Positions 15,806 through 23,043 of a DNA stretch of 25,276 nucleotides are shown here, piece after piece. Within the stretch, counting starts at the first letter, position 1. Every line of letters begins with the position of its first letter. The stretch is taken from contig JBLNDJ010000043.1 in the NCBI GenBank assembly GCA_050261515.1, positions 1 to 25,276 on the forward strand, read 5' to 3'. This DNA is from JBLNDJ01 sp050261515 (lineage in GTDB: Bacteria; Acidobacteriota; Terriglobia; Bryobacterales; Bryobacteraceae). The position numbers and the translations under genes are program-made. The notes below the pieces were generated by a model. The model saw nothing but the letters and a program-made list of their open reading frames with translations. It had not been told where the DNA came from and did no database searches.

Positions 15806-17272
15806 TTATCGCGCCGTGGCGTACCAGGCGTTGCGGCCGGTGCGAAGGTCCTTGCCCCAGAGCACGACAATTTCCGCGGCGTGGCGCACTCGCACCTTTA
15901 GCTGAATGCCTGTGTCGAACATCCAGCCGCTGTAACCGAATTGCGTGCCCGGGCGGCCGTAGACTTTGCCGGTGTCGAGGAACGGGCCGAGGCTGAAAGT
16001 GTAAAAGCCCCCTTCGCGGACGACCTTATCCGTTTCCCAGTTGGCGAGCAGATAGCCGGAACCGAGCGGCGCGCTGCCTTTCTTGCCGTCCGAGGTGCCG
16101 ATGTGCGCGCGCATCCAGAGATTGTTGTCGCGCTCGTAGCCGAGCATGTAGAACTCGTCGAAGGGCACGGGGCCGCTGCTTCTGCCGGCGCGAAATCGCA
16201 CGTTGGTTTCATGCCATTTTGCTTCGGCGGACGCTTCCGTCTTCGTGAACACGCCCTGTTCGAAGAAGCGCCCCATGCGCGCGTCGCCCCCGCCCGTGAT
16301 CGAGAGCTTCCGTTCGGGAATCCGCAGCAGCGCCGCGGAGAGGCCCGTGTGCGCTTCGAGCGTGCTGCCCGGCGTGAACCCGGCGTTGGCGAAGCGGCGA
16401 TGGGTGAACCTGGCGCCCGAGGTCCACTTCCAGCGGTCTCCGAACAGGGCCTCGGTCTCGGCGCCCGCCGCGGTGCGCTTCAGGTTGAATCCGTCCCGGC
16501 CGGGGATGATCCAGTTCTCGTTGCGCGCGTCGGCGAACACGCGGTAGAGCCAGGCGGGCTGCCGTGCGATGGGTCCGGTGATTGCCAGCGCGGCGCGCCG
16601 CTTCTGCGTGTCCCAGCGCAGGAGCGATTGAATGCCGATGCCGCGCCCGCCGAGGTTCCGCGCGCCGGGGTAGAGCGTCCAATACGGCAGCCCGCGCAGC
16701 GCGTTGAGCCACCAGCGGGTTTGTACAGTGCGGAGCACGGCGTCGAAGCTGTCGCTATCCGGCCGCGGCTCGAGCGTGAGGGTCCAGGAAGGAAACAGGT
16801 CGAGGTGGCCGAGGCGCGCGAGCGTGGCCCGGTATTCGGTGAGTGTGACCGTGCTCGCGGGCGCGAAGGCGAAGGCGCGGTCGAGCAGCACCGGATCCAC
16901 GCGCGGCGCGGGCTCGGTGCGGAAGTTCTCGATGCGCGGCTTCGCGATGCGGTTCCAATACTTGAGCGCCGCCTCGGTGTTGCCTTCGAGCAGGTAGACC
17001 GTGCCGGCGAACTCATTCGCGTAGGCGTCTGCGGGGTCGATCTTGAGCGCGCGATGCACGTTTCGCAGCGCCGAGCCGTAATCGCGGCGCTTGAAGGCGA
17101 TGCCGGCGAGTTCGAGCGGGAAACGTTTGTCGGCGGGCGCGCGCCGGGCGCCCTCGCGGAACGCGGCCTCGGCCTCTTCCCAACGCTGCTCGCGCGCGAG
17201 CGCCATGCCGCGCTGGTAGTCGAGATCCGCCGCCTGGCCGAGCAGGCAGAGGAGGAGCAGCGAGCAGATCAC
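15806..17272 (-). CDS. TPR protein with C-terminal outer-membrane barrel
   Basis: A 488-residue protein whose GTG start overlaps the C39 peptidase stop in GTGA, implying translational coupling. Residues 1-14 are a signal peptide (ICSLLLLCLLGQA). About 16-117 holds three TPR units (DYQRGMALAREQRWEEAEAAF; GIAFKRRDYGSAL; AGTVYLLEGNTEAAL). From about 190 to the end come paired aromatic beta strands with glycine turns (FNLKRTAAGAETEALFGDRW, FYMLGYERDNNLWMRAHIG, GYLLANWETDKVV), as in PgaA/NfrA-type barrels. It probably sits in the outer membrane with the TPRs in the periplasm. Given the neighbouring peptidase, it could export or tether a product that the peptidase matures. That is inference. Confidence 0.75.
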   Translation of the reverse strand: MICSLLLLCLLGQAADLDYQRGMALAREQRWEEAEAAFREGARRAPADKRFPLELAGIAFKRRDYGSALRNVHRALKIDPADAYANEFAGTVYLLEGNTEAALKYWNRIAKPRIENFRTEPAPRVDPVLLDRAFAFAPASTVTLTEYRATLARLGHLDLFPSWTLTLEPRPDSDSFDAVLRTVQTRWWLNALRGLPYWTLYPGARNLGGRGIGIQSLLRWDTQKRRAALAITGPIARQPAWLYRVFADARNENWIIPGRDGFNLKRTAAGAETEALFGDRWKWTSGARFTHRRFANAGFTPGSTLEAHTGLSAALLRIPERKLSITGGGDARMGRFFEQGVFTKTEASAEAKWHETNVRFRAGRSSGPVPFDEFYMLGYERDNNLWMRAHIGTSDGKKGSAPLGSGYLLANWETDKVVREGGFYTFSLGPFLDTGKVYGRPGTQFGYSGWMFDTGIQLKVRVRHAAEIVVLWGKDLRTGRNAWYATAR

Positions 17273-17778
17273 CGGGCGTCGCGCGGAACGGCGAGCAGCG
17301 TCCAGCGCCCCTTCCAGGCACGCTCGAAGGCGGCGCGATCGAGCACGGAGAGCTTGCGGCCGGCCGGGTCGTTGACGAGCAGCAGGCCGCGTTCGGGCTC
17401 CATGCCCGCAACGACGACGTAGTGCAGCCGCGAGTTGCCGAGCGACACGATGAGCGGCCGTCCTTTCGCGAGGTGCCGGCCGAGATCCTCCCAGGTGCCC
17501 TGGAACGTGAACGCGTGGAAGCCGTTGCGCTCGAGATAGCGCACGAGATCGGAAGCGTAGATGCCCTCCGCCTCTTTCGAATACAGCTCGCGCTGGATGG
17601 CGGCGGCGTCGCCGGCCCCGGAGGGAACCGTCCCGCCGTTGCGCTCCCAATACGCGATCAGCATCGACAGCGCGGCCGAGCCGCACCCGTTCTTCTCCTG
17701 GCGCACGAAAGGCACATCGAGCCGGACTGCGGCTCCGAGTACGGTCGCGAGCGCCAGGAGAATGGCGGGCGCTCTCAC
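17269..17778 (-). CDS. C39-like cysteine peptidase, PA2778 type
   Basis: A 169-residue exported papain-fold peptidase of the C39 (double-glycine peptidase-like) group. After a signal peptide (APAILLALATVLGAA) it shows VPFVRQEKNGCGSAAL with catalytic Cys32, LHYVVVAG with His119, and VNDPAG with Asp137, the full C39 set. The stand-alone periplasmic form differs from the ABC-transporter-fused C39 domains. In the PA2778 proteins that I recall, this domain is joined to C-terminal TPRs; here the TPRs are on a separate, overlapping gene. It begins 4 bp after the PA2779-like gene stop. The substrate is unknown. Confidence 0.85.
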   Translation of the reverse strand: MRAPAILLALATVLGAAVRLDVPFVRQEKNGCGSAALSMLIAYWERNGGTVPSGAGDAAAIQRELYSKEAEGIYASDLVRYLERNGFHAFTFQGTWEDLGRHLAKGRPLIVSLGNSRLHYVVVAGMEPERGLLLVNDPAGRKLSVLDRAAFERAWKGRWTLLAVPRDAR

Positions 17779-17782
17779 GAGA

Positions 17783-18184
17783 TCACCTTACGAGCACGGC
17801 GACCAGAACGATGATGAGTACGCCGAGGATGATGTAGGTGAGCTGCTGGTTGGTGATGGTGAGTCCGGCGCCGGCGAATTGGCTGCGGTCCACCTGCGAG
17901 GCGAGCCGGGCAAGTTCCTGGTCGCTGAGCAGCGACACGGCGGCCCGTGCCTTCTCCGGATCGACCTTGGCGGCCTGAAGCGTCTTGACCGCGGTCTCGG
18001 TCTGGAGGAACTTCTGGATCTTCGCGACGTTGTCATGCCGGTCCTGGGCGGCGCTGCGAAGCTCGTTTCGAAGATCGTTCGTGGTCGCGACGTGGTCTTG
18101 GGCAAGCACGTCGAACGGAACCATCAGCATGATCGCCACAACGGGCAACAGCAGGGTCGAGAACAGATTGCGAAGACGAAGCAA
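17783..18184 (-). CDS. PA2779-like small membrane protein
   Basis: A 133-residue protein when started at the TTG at 18184, which follows AAGGAGA (18194-18200) at about 9 bp. The longer frame runs back through the hairpin repeat and is not believed. It has an N-terminal signal or anchor (LFSTLLLPVVAIMLMVPFDVLA), then a helical region with LRSAAQDRHDNVAKIQKFLQTE, then KVDPEKARAAVSLLSDQELARLASQVDR, and a C-terminal membrane helix (LTYIILGVLIIVLVAVLVR). The VDPE.AR..V..LSD.ELA.LA block and the final helix match the PA2779 family, which is habitually encoded beside a PA2778 C39 peptidase. That linkage is seen here. Function unknown; perhaps the substrate or adaptor of the peptidase. Confidence 0.75.
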   Translation of the reverse strand: MLRLRNLFSTLLLPVVAIMLMVPFDVLAQDHVATTNDLRNELRSAAQDRHDNVAKIQKFLQTETAVKTLQAAKVDPEKARAAVSLLSDQELARLASQVDRSQFAGAGLTITNQQLTYIILGVLIIVLVAVLVR

Positions 18185-18193
18185 TCGAATAAG

Positions 18194-18212
18194 TCTCCTT
18201 CGATTGATTATA
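18194..18212 (-). promoter_or_regulatory. -10 box and ribosome site of the PA2779-like gene
   Basis: On the minus strand a perfect TATAAT occupies 18212-18207, followed by AAGGAGA at 18200-18194 and the TTG start at 18184. No convincing -35 hexamer is visible at 16-18 bp, where the hairpin repeat copy 2 begins (18228 onward), so the repeat abuts or forms part of the promoter region of this operon. Confidence 0.55.
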
Positions 18213-18227
18213 GCCGCGCTTCGGAAA

Positions 18228-18332
18228 CTCACCGCCCGGCCGCTGCGCGGCCTCAAGACGCAGAGGACGCAGAGAACCAAAGAAGAAAATCTCTTAGGCT
18301 TTTCTCTGCGTCCTCTGCGTCTCTGCGGTGGA
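18228..18332 (+). repeat. Dispersed CTCTGCG hairpin repeat, copy 2, with an insert
   Basis: The second copy of the repeat at 4163-4249, same orientation. It begins with CTCACCGC at 18228-18235, as copy 1 does. Then come about 20 extra bases (18236-18255) that contain the palindrome GGCCGC-TGC-GCGGCC, then the left arm resumes at 18256 (AGACGCAGAGG). The loop carries the shared CTCTTAGGCTTTTC, and the right arm runs 18300-18330. It lies in the divergent gap between the PA2779-like gene and the small membrane gene. Confidence 0.8.
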
Positions 18333-18390
18333 TTTGCGTTTGATCCACCTTGCATTCGGCTTCCGGTTGGCCCACATTGGAGATGTGCGA

Positions 18391-18678
18391 GTGGTGCCCA
18401 TCCAATTCCTCCGCCTCATCGTGGGGCTGCTGGGTATGCTTTTCGCCTACGGGCTGGGGCGCGCGGCCGTACGCCTGCGGCGGAACGGGCAGCCGGTGAC
18501 GAAAGCCCTGACGTGGGTGCTGCGCACCTCGGTGGCGGTGCTGGCGATCCTGTGGACCGGGAGATTCGACGCGCTGGGCATTGTGCTGCTCGCGCTCATC
18601 GCTGCGAGCTGCGCTGCCGGCGTCTACCTGGAAACGCGGCCCCGGAAGACCGAGGAAATCCACCTGTTCAACGAGTAG
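18391..18678 (+). CDS. Small inner-membrane protein of unknown function
   Basis: About 95 residues from the GTG at 18391; GGAGA at 18379-18383 gives a 7-bp spacing (GTG at 18394 is also possible). The earlier in-frame start lies in the hairpin repeat and is rejected. Three hydrophobic segments: LRLIVGLLGMLFAYGLG, TWVLRTSVAVLAILWTG and ALGIVLLALIAASCAAGVYL, separated by short basic loops, and a charged tail ending IHLFNE. No family is recognised. It ends 3 bp from the convergent PAS gene. Confidence 0.65.
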   Translation: MVPIQFLRLIVGLLGMLFAYGLGRAAVRLRRNGQPVTKALTWVLRTSVAVLAILWTGRFDALGIVLLALIAASCAAGVYLETRPRKTEEIHLFNE

Positions 18679-18681
18679 CGG

Positions 18682-18957
18682 TCAGGCCGCGTTGAGCGGC
18701 GGCGGGTTCGTTTGTCTCGAAAAGTGGAGCCGGATTTCGCGCAGGCGTCCCCGAAAGTCGCGGACTGCTTCGGCCCGGCCCGCGATCGGCACATTCCGCC
18801 GGTCGCGCGTCAGAAGTGCGCCCCCGTCGATTTGGAACACCTCCGCGAGCGCGCGGCCCGAGGCCGCTTCGGCCGCCCAGCCCGTGAGCGCCTCCGCCTC
18901 GGAATTCATCGCCCGGATGGTTCCGTTCCTGTCGGTTCCGATTAGAGCTTCTTTCAT
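18682..18957 (-). CDS. Stand-alone PAS domain protein
   Basis: 91 residues that form a PAS fold and almost nothing else: ALIGTDRNGTIRAMNSEAEALTGW.A..A.GR.L.EVF at 4-42 is the classic first half, and LLTRDRRNVPIAGRAEAVRDFRGR at 49-72 the second, with a short basic tail. There is no kinase, GGDEF or DNA-binding output, and the usual 100-110 residues are shortened between the halves. It may be a sensor subunit that acts on partners in trans, or a relic of a larger signalling protein. A -10-like GATACT on the minus strand ends about 10 bp before the ATG, so the message may be nearly leaderless. Confidence 0.7.
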   Translation of the reverse strand: MKEALIGTDRNGTIRAMNSEAEALTGWAAEAASGRALAEVFQIDGGALLTRDRRNVPIAGRAEAVRDFRGRLREIRLHFSRQTNPPPLNAA

Positions 18958-19008
18958 GATGAGCGAGTATCGGCGGGCGCGCCGGGAAACTTTAGAGCCA
19001 GGGTTCGA

Positions 19009-19014
19009 TATACT
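19009..19014 (+). promoter_or_regulatory. -10 box of the SPFH operon, probably leaderless
   Basis: TATACT lies only 8 bp before the ATG at 19023, so transcription would begin at or next to the start codon. No ribosome-site-like purine run occurs between them (the sequence is ACCTTCCC). Both features point to a leaderless mRNA for the first SPFH gene. No strong -35 was found. Confidence 0.45.
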
Positions 19015-19022
19015 ACCTTCCC

Positions 19023-20036
19023 ATGCTCATCTTCAGCGGCTGTCTTTTCGGCTTCGCCGCGTGGTTCATCGTGCGCTTCATCCTGATGGGTGTCTACACG
19101 GTGGACCAGAACGAACGCGCGGTGAAGAGCGCGTTCGGGCGCGCGCAGCGCGTGCCCGGCGGCGCCAGCACTCTTGACCATCCCATCTCCGAGCGCCTCC
19201 GGCCGGACGAAAAGGAACGCTACATCTACCCTCAGGTTCGCGTCATTGGCCCCGGCGGGCCATATTTCAAGATGCCCTGGGAAAAGATCCACAAGGTCTC
19301 CATCGCCACCGAGACCATCAACATGGCGCTCGACCTCGAGCAGCCGGAGGCCAACGCCGCAGGCACCATCCTCGAGGCCGTCACCAAGGACCAGCTCAAT
19401 ACGGGGCTCACCGGGCAGATCCGCTACCGCGTCAGCGAGAGCAACCTGTACGCGTTCCTGTTCGGCATCAAGCGGCCGATCGTGCACGTGCTGGCCTACT
19501 TCGTCTCGGTGCTGCGGCAGAAGATCGCCAACTTCGAGGCGAAGCCCGCCGCCGTCGCCGCTGCCGCTGCGGCCGCGGACGGAGCCCCGGCCACGATCCT
19601 GGGCGCCGACGTCGCGGGCGTCTCGATCAACGACCTCCGCAAGAACCTGCGCGATCTGAACGATTACATGGACCAGGAATGCGTCGCCACGGCCGCCCGC
19701 TACGGCGTGGTGTTCGACGCCTCGCTGATCACGGGCATCGATCCGCCCGAAGAGGTCGAATCGGCGCTGGCGGCGATCAACACGGCGCACAACCAGGTGT
19801 CGAGCGACATCAGCCTCGCGCAGGCCGCCGCCGATCAGAAGATCGTGCAGTCGAAGCGCGCCGTCGAGATCGAAACGCTGAAGGCGCAGGCCGAGGTGGA
19901 GCCGCTGCGCAAGCTCGCGGCCGAGCTCACCGGGCTAAAAGGGCGCGGCGCGGGAGTGCTCGCCGCCTACGTGCGCAACGTCCGCCTTGCGCTCTACACG
20001 AAAGCGCAACAGGTGTTCATGGAGACCGGCCGATGA
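19023..20036 (+). CDS. SPFH/band 7 (prohibitin-like) membrane protein 1
   Basis: 337 residues. One N-terminal membrane helix (LIFSGCLFGFAAWFIVRFILMGV), then an SPFH domain: YTVDQNERAVKSAFGRAQRV at 25-44, PQVRVIGPGGPYFKMPWEKIHKVSIATETINM at about 70-101, and TGQIRYRVSESNLYAFLFGI. An Ala-rich linker at about 173-188 is followed by a coiled-coil-forming C-terminus (AAADQKIVQSKRAVEIETLKAQAEVEPLRKLAAEL). SPFH proteins form large cage-like membrane assemblies (HflKC, flotillin) that organise proteases or membrane microdomains. Its stop overlaps the next start in ATGA. The pair structure recalls HflK/HflC, but no FtsH is adjacent. Confidence 0.88.
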   Translation: MLIFSGCLFGFAAWFIVRFILMGVYTVDQNERAVKSAFGRAQRVPGGASTLDHPISERLRPDEKERYIYPQVRVIGPGGPYFKMPWEKIHKVSIATETINMALDLEQPEANAAGTILEAVTKDQLNTGLTGQIRYRVSESNLYAFLFGIKRPIVHVLAYFVSVLRQKIANFEAKPAAVAAAAAAADGAPATILGADVAGVSINDLRKNLRDLNDYMDQECVATAARYGVVFDASLITGIDPPEEVESALAAINTAHNQVSSDISLAQAAADQKIVQSKRAVEIETLKAQAEVEPLRKLAAELTGLKGRGAGVLAAYVRNVRLALYTKAQQVFMETGR

Positions 20037-20953
20037 ATCCCGCACTCGCCGTTCCCGAAGCCCTCATAGCGGGGCTCGCCGCGTTCTTCGGCCTGCTGGT
20101 GCTCGAGCCGGTGCTGCTTGGGCTGATGCGCGCCTGCGGCATCTACGCCACGGTCGAAGAGCGCAGGTGCCGCGTGTACGTCCTGTTCGGCCGCGTAATC
20201 GGCGTGCTCGACGAGCCCGGGCTGCACATTCTGCCCTTGAAGCTCGGCCCGTCGGCGTTCATCGTGAATTTCCTCGGAACCTGCTACACGCTCGACCTGC
20301 GGATCGACCAGGAATACCTTCGCAGCCAGCCGGTGAACTCGGAAGAGGGCGCGCCGATGGGCATCGGCATCTGGTACGAGATGCGCATCAGCGACCCGAT
20401 CGCTTTCCTGTTCAAGAACACGGACCCGCGCGGCTCGCTGCGCGCCAACGTGTCGAACGCCACAGTGCGCTGCCTGAGCAACATGCCGCTGGCCGACCTG
20501 CTCGAGACCCGGCACAAGATGAGCCAGACGGTGCGGGCCGAGGTGTCGGAGAAATCGCAGGCCTGGGGCTACACGCTCGGCTCGGTCTACATCCGCAAGG
20601 TTCATTTCCGCGACCGCGGGATGATCCGGCAGATCGAGGAGAAGGTGGTCAACCGGCTGCGGCAGGTGACATCGGCGATCAAGCAGGCCGGCGCGAACCA
20701 GGTGAGCGTCATCACAAGCTCGGCCGAGCGCGAGGCGGCGACCGAGTTCGCCAAGGCCGCCGCGATCCGGCCCAACATGATCGGCACCGCGCTCAGCGAG
20801 ATCGCGGCGGATCCCGCGGTCGCAGGCGCCTTGTTCGACATCCTTGAAACGCAGCGGCTGGTGGAAAGCGGGGCGCGGCTCACGTTCGTGCCCGACAAAG
20901 CCGGCACTCTGGCGGCGCTCGCCGCCACGAGCCGGGAGGAGCCTCAATCGTGA
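20033..20953 (+). CDS. SPFH/band 7 (prohibitin-like) membrane protein 2
   Basis: 306 residues, starting at an ATG that overlaps the previous stop. Membrane helix at about 10-30 (LIAGLAAFFGLLVLEPVLLGL), SPFH domain with RVYVLFGRVIGVLDEPGLHILPLK at about 46-69, a middle region GIGIWYEMRISDPIAFLFKN, and a C-terminal helical segment with EKVVNRLRQVTSAIKQAGANQVSVITSSAEREAATEFAKAAAIRP. It differs strongly from SPFH protein 1, suggesting a hetero-oligomer in the manner of HflK/HflC. It ends in GTGA, overlapping the start of the glycosidase/FGE fusion, so the three genes are very likely translated together. Confidence 0.88.
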   Translation: MNPALAVPEALIAGLAAFFGLLVLEPVLLGLMRACGIYATVEERRCRVYVLFGRVIGVLDEPGLHILPLKLGPSAFIVNFLGTCYTLDLRIDQEYLRSQPVNSEEGAPMGIGIWYEMRISDPIAFLFKNTDPRGSLRANVSNATVRCLSNMPLADLLETRHKMSQTVRAEVSEKSQAWGYTLGSVYIRKVHFRDRGMIRQIEEKVVNRLRQVTSAIKQAGANQVSVITSSAEREAATEFAKAAAIRPNMIGTALSEIAADPAVAGALFDILETQRLVESGARLTFVPDKAGTLAALAATSREEPQS

Positions 20954-23040
20954 AGCGTCTGATTTTGCTGCTCGCCGCCGCCGCGGCGCTGGCGGCGCAG
21001 GATTCGAAGTACCGCCCGCAGGGCCAGGAGATTCCCGGTCCGCCGCGGCCCGGGGAGTTTCAGAACTGGCTTTCCGACATACGGCACTGGCGGCACGAGC
21101 GCCTGCTCCGCATCGGATACGACGGCTCGCAATACGCGCGGCCCGAGCTCAAGTGGACGCAATCGAGCTTCATCCAGCCGCAGGTCATGATGGAAGACCG
21201 CTACCTGTACGACCCCGCCACGCGCAAGTATACGGTTGACCGGTACCTCGACGACCTCGAGAAGCGCTACGGCGGCATCGACAGCGTGCTGCTCTGGCAC
21301 ACTTATCCCAACATCGGGATCGACGACCGCAACCAGAACGACCACCTGCACGACCTGCCCGGAGGGCTCGCCGGTGTGCACGAACTGGTCGCGGGCTTCC
21401 ACCGCCGCGGCGTGCGCGTGCTGTTCCCGATCATGCTCTGGGACCAGGGCACGCGCGAGCTGGGCGAGCCGCCCTGGAAGGCGACCGCGCGCCTGTTCAA
21501 GGAAATCGGCGCCGACGGCATCAACGGCGACACGATGGACGCCCTGCCTCTCGCGTATCGCGACGCCTCCGACGCGGCCGGCCATCCCCTGGCGCTCGAA
21601 CCCGAAAACGGGCTCGCTGGCGACGAGATGCTCGCGTGGAACAACATGACCTGGGGATACTGGCGATACAACGAAATCCCCACGGTAAGCCGCTATAAAT
21701 GGCTCGAGCCGCGCCACATGGTCAACATCTGCCGGCGTTGGGCGCGCGACAAGACGGACGACTTGCAGCACGCCTTCTTCAACGGTGTCGGCTATGAGAG
21801 CTGGGAGAACATCTGGGGCATCTGGAACCAGATCGACGACCGCGACGCCGAGGCGCTCCGGCGCATCGCGAAGATCGAGCGCCTGGTCGCGCCGCTGCTC
21901 GTGAGCGAAGGCTGGGAGCCGCACACGCCGGTGCTCCAGCGCGGCGTCTATGCGAGCAAGTTCCCGGGCGCGTCCCAAACCGTTTGGACCTTCGTGAACC
22001 GCAACGAGTACGCTGTGTCGGGCCCGCAGATCCGCATCCAGACGAAGCCCGGCGCGCGCTACTTCGACCTGTGGAACGGCGTCGAGCTGCAACCCGGCAA
22101 CCTCGCCTTCGCAATGGAGCCGAACGGCTACGGCGCGCTGCTCGAGACGTCGTCGGCGACGCCGGAGCTCCACAAATTCCTCGGCGAGATGGCGGAGCTG
22201 GCGAAGCGGCCGCTGGCGAGCTTCGCCAAGGAGCGCGGGTTCCTCACGCAAAAGCTGGTCGAGATCGCGGCGACGAAACCGGCCGCCTCTGCGCCCGCCG
22301 GCATGGTCGCGATTCCCGGCGGCCGCTTCCGCTTCCAGGTGTCCGGCATCATGATCGAAGGCGGCGACGAGATCGGCGTGGACGTGCAGTATCCGTGGGA
22401 GGATTCACCGCGCCGGCACCACCTGCGCGACATGGAGATCAAGCCGTTCTTCATCGACCGCTACCCGGTCACGAACGCCGAGTTCAAGAAGTTCCTCGAT
22501 GCCTCCGGCTACAAACCCGCCGACGCGCACAATTTCCTGAAGGATTGGGCCAACGGCTCGTATCCCGAGGGCTGGGGCGGCAAACCGGTCACGTGGGTCG
22601 CGCTTGAAGACGCGCGCGCCTACGCGAAGTGGGCGGGCAAGCGGTTGCCGCACGAGTGGGAGTGGCAATATGCCGCGCAAGGCACCGACGGCCGCGTGTA
22701 TCCGTGGGGCAACGAGTGGAACGACGCCGCCGTGCCGGTCCCGGACAAGGGCCGCAAAATACGCGGGCCCGATGACGTGGCCGCGCACCCGAAAGGAGCG
22801 AGCCCGTTCGGCGTCGAGGACCTGACCGGCAACGTCTGGCAGTGGACCGACGAATACACCGACGAGCACACGCGCGCCGGCATTCTTAAAGGCGGCAGCT
22901 ACTACCGCCCGCAAGGCTCCATGTGGTACTTTCCGCAGGCGTACAGGACAACCGAACACGGCAAGTACCTGTTGCTGGCGCCGTCGAAGGACCGTTCCGG
23001 CGCGGTCGGGTTCCGCTGCGTGGTGGACGCGCGGTCCTGA
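20950..23040 (+). CDS. Exported glycosidase-like barrel fused to cysteine-less FGE-sulfatase domain
   Basis: 696 residues with a signal peptide (KRLILLLAAAAALAAQ). Residues about 35-400 form a TIM-barrel glycosidase-like region (WHTYPNIGIDDRN, RGVRVLFPIMLWDQGTRELG, ADGINGDTMDALP with Asp194 and Asp197, FFNGVGYESWENIWGIWNQ with Glu283 and Glu286) followed by a beta domain (VWTFVNRNEYAVSG to LWNGVEL). Residues about 450-694 are an FGE-sulfatase/SUMF1 domain (AGMVAIPGGRF, PFFIDRYPVTNAEFKKFLD, WVALEDARAYAKWAGKRLPHEWEWQYAA, YPWGNEW, DLTGNVWQWT, LKGGS, GFRCV). Formylglycine-generating enzymes need two cysteines just after the GGS motif; here that stretch, YYRPQGSMWYF, has none. The domain is therefore probably a ligand-binding or different-chemistry variant. 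It is GTG-started and translationally coupled to the two SPFH genes. Confidence 0.82.
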   Translation: MKRLILLLAAAAALAAQDSKYRPQGQEIPGPPRPGEFQNWLSDIRHWRHERLLRIGYDGSQYARPELKWTQSSFIQPQVMMEDRYLYDPATRKYTVDRYLDDLEKRYGGIDSVLLWHTYPNIGIDDRNQNDHLHDLPGGLAGVHELVAGFHRRGVRVLFPIMLWDQGTRELGEPPWKATARLFKEIGADGINGDTMDALPLAYRDASDAAGHPLALEPENGLAGDEMLAWNNMTWGYWRYNEIPTVSRYKWLEPRHMVNICRRWARDKTDDLQHAFFNGVGYESWENIWGIWNQIDDRDAEALRRIAKIERLVAPLLVSEGWEPHTPVLQRGVYASKFPGASQTVWTFVNRNEYAVSGPQIRIQTKPGARYFDLWNGVELQPGNLAFAMEPNGYGALLETSSATPELHKFLGEMAELAKRPLASFAKERGFLTQKLVEIAATKPAASAPAGMVAIPGGRFRFQVSGIMIEGGDEIGVDVQYPWEDSPRRHHLRDMEIKPFFIDRYPVTNAEFKKFLDASGYKPADAHNFLKDWANGSYPEGWGGKPVTWVALEDARAYAKWAGKRLPHEWEWQYAAQGTDGRVYPWGNEWNDAAVPVPDKGRKIRGPDDVAAHPKGASPFGVEDLTGNVWQWTDEYTDEHTRAGILKGGSYYRPQGSMWYFPQAYRTTEHGKYLLLAPSKDRSGAVGFRCVVDARS

Positions 23041-23043
23041 TTG

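Noticed and set aside
15941..17422. Open plus-strand frame of about 490 codons
   Set aside because: Antisense to the TPR-barrel and C39 genes, with Arg/Ala/Gly-rich composition and no recognisable domain.
18185..18355. N-terminal extension of the PA2779-like protein through the hairpin repeat
   Set aside because: The added residues are repeat-encoded, and a TATAAT and ribosome site lie downstream of that start.
22300..23037. Active formylglycine-generating enzyme
   Set aside because: Both catalytic cysteines are absent from the stretch after GGS.
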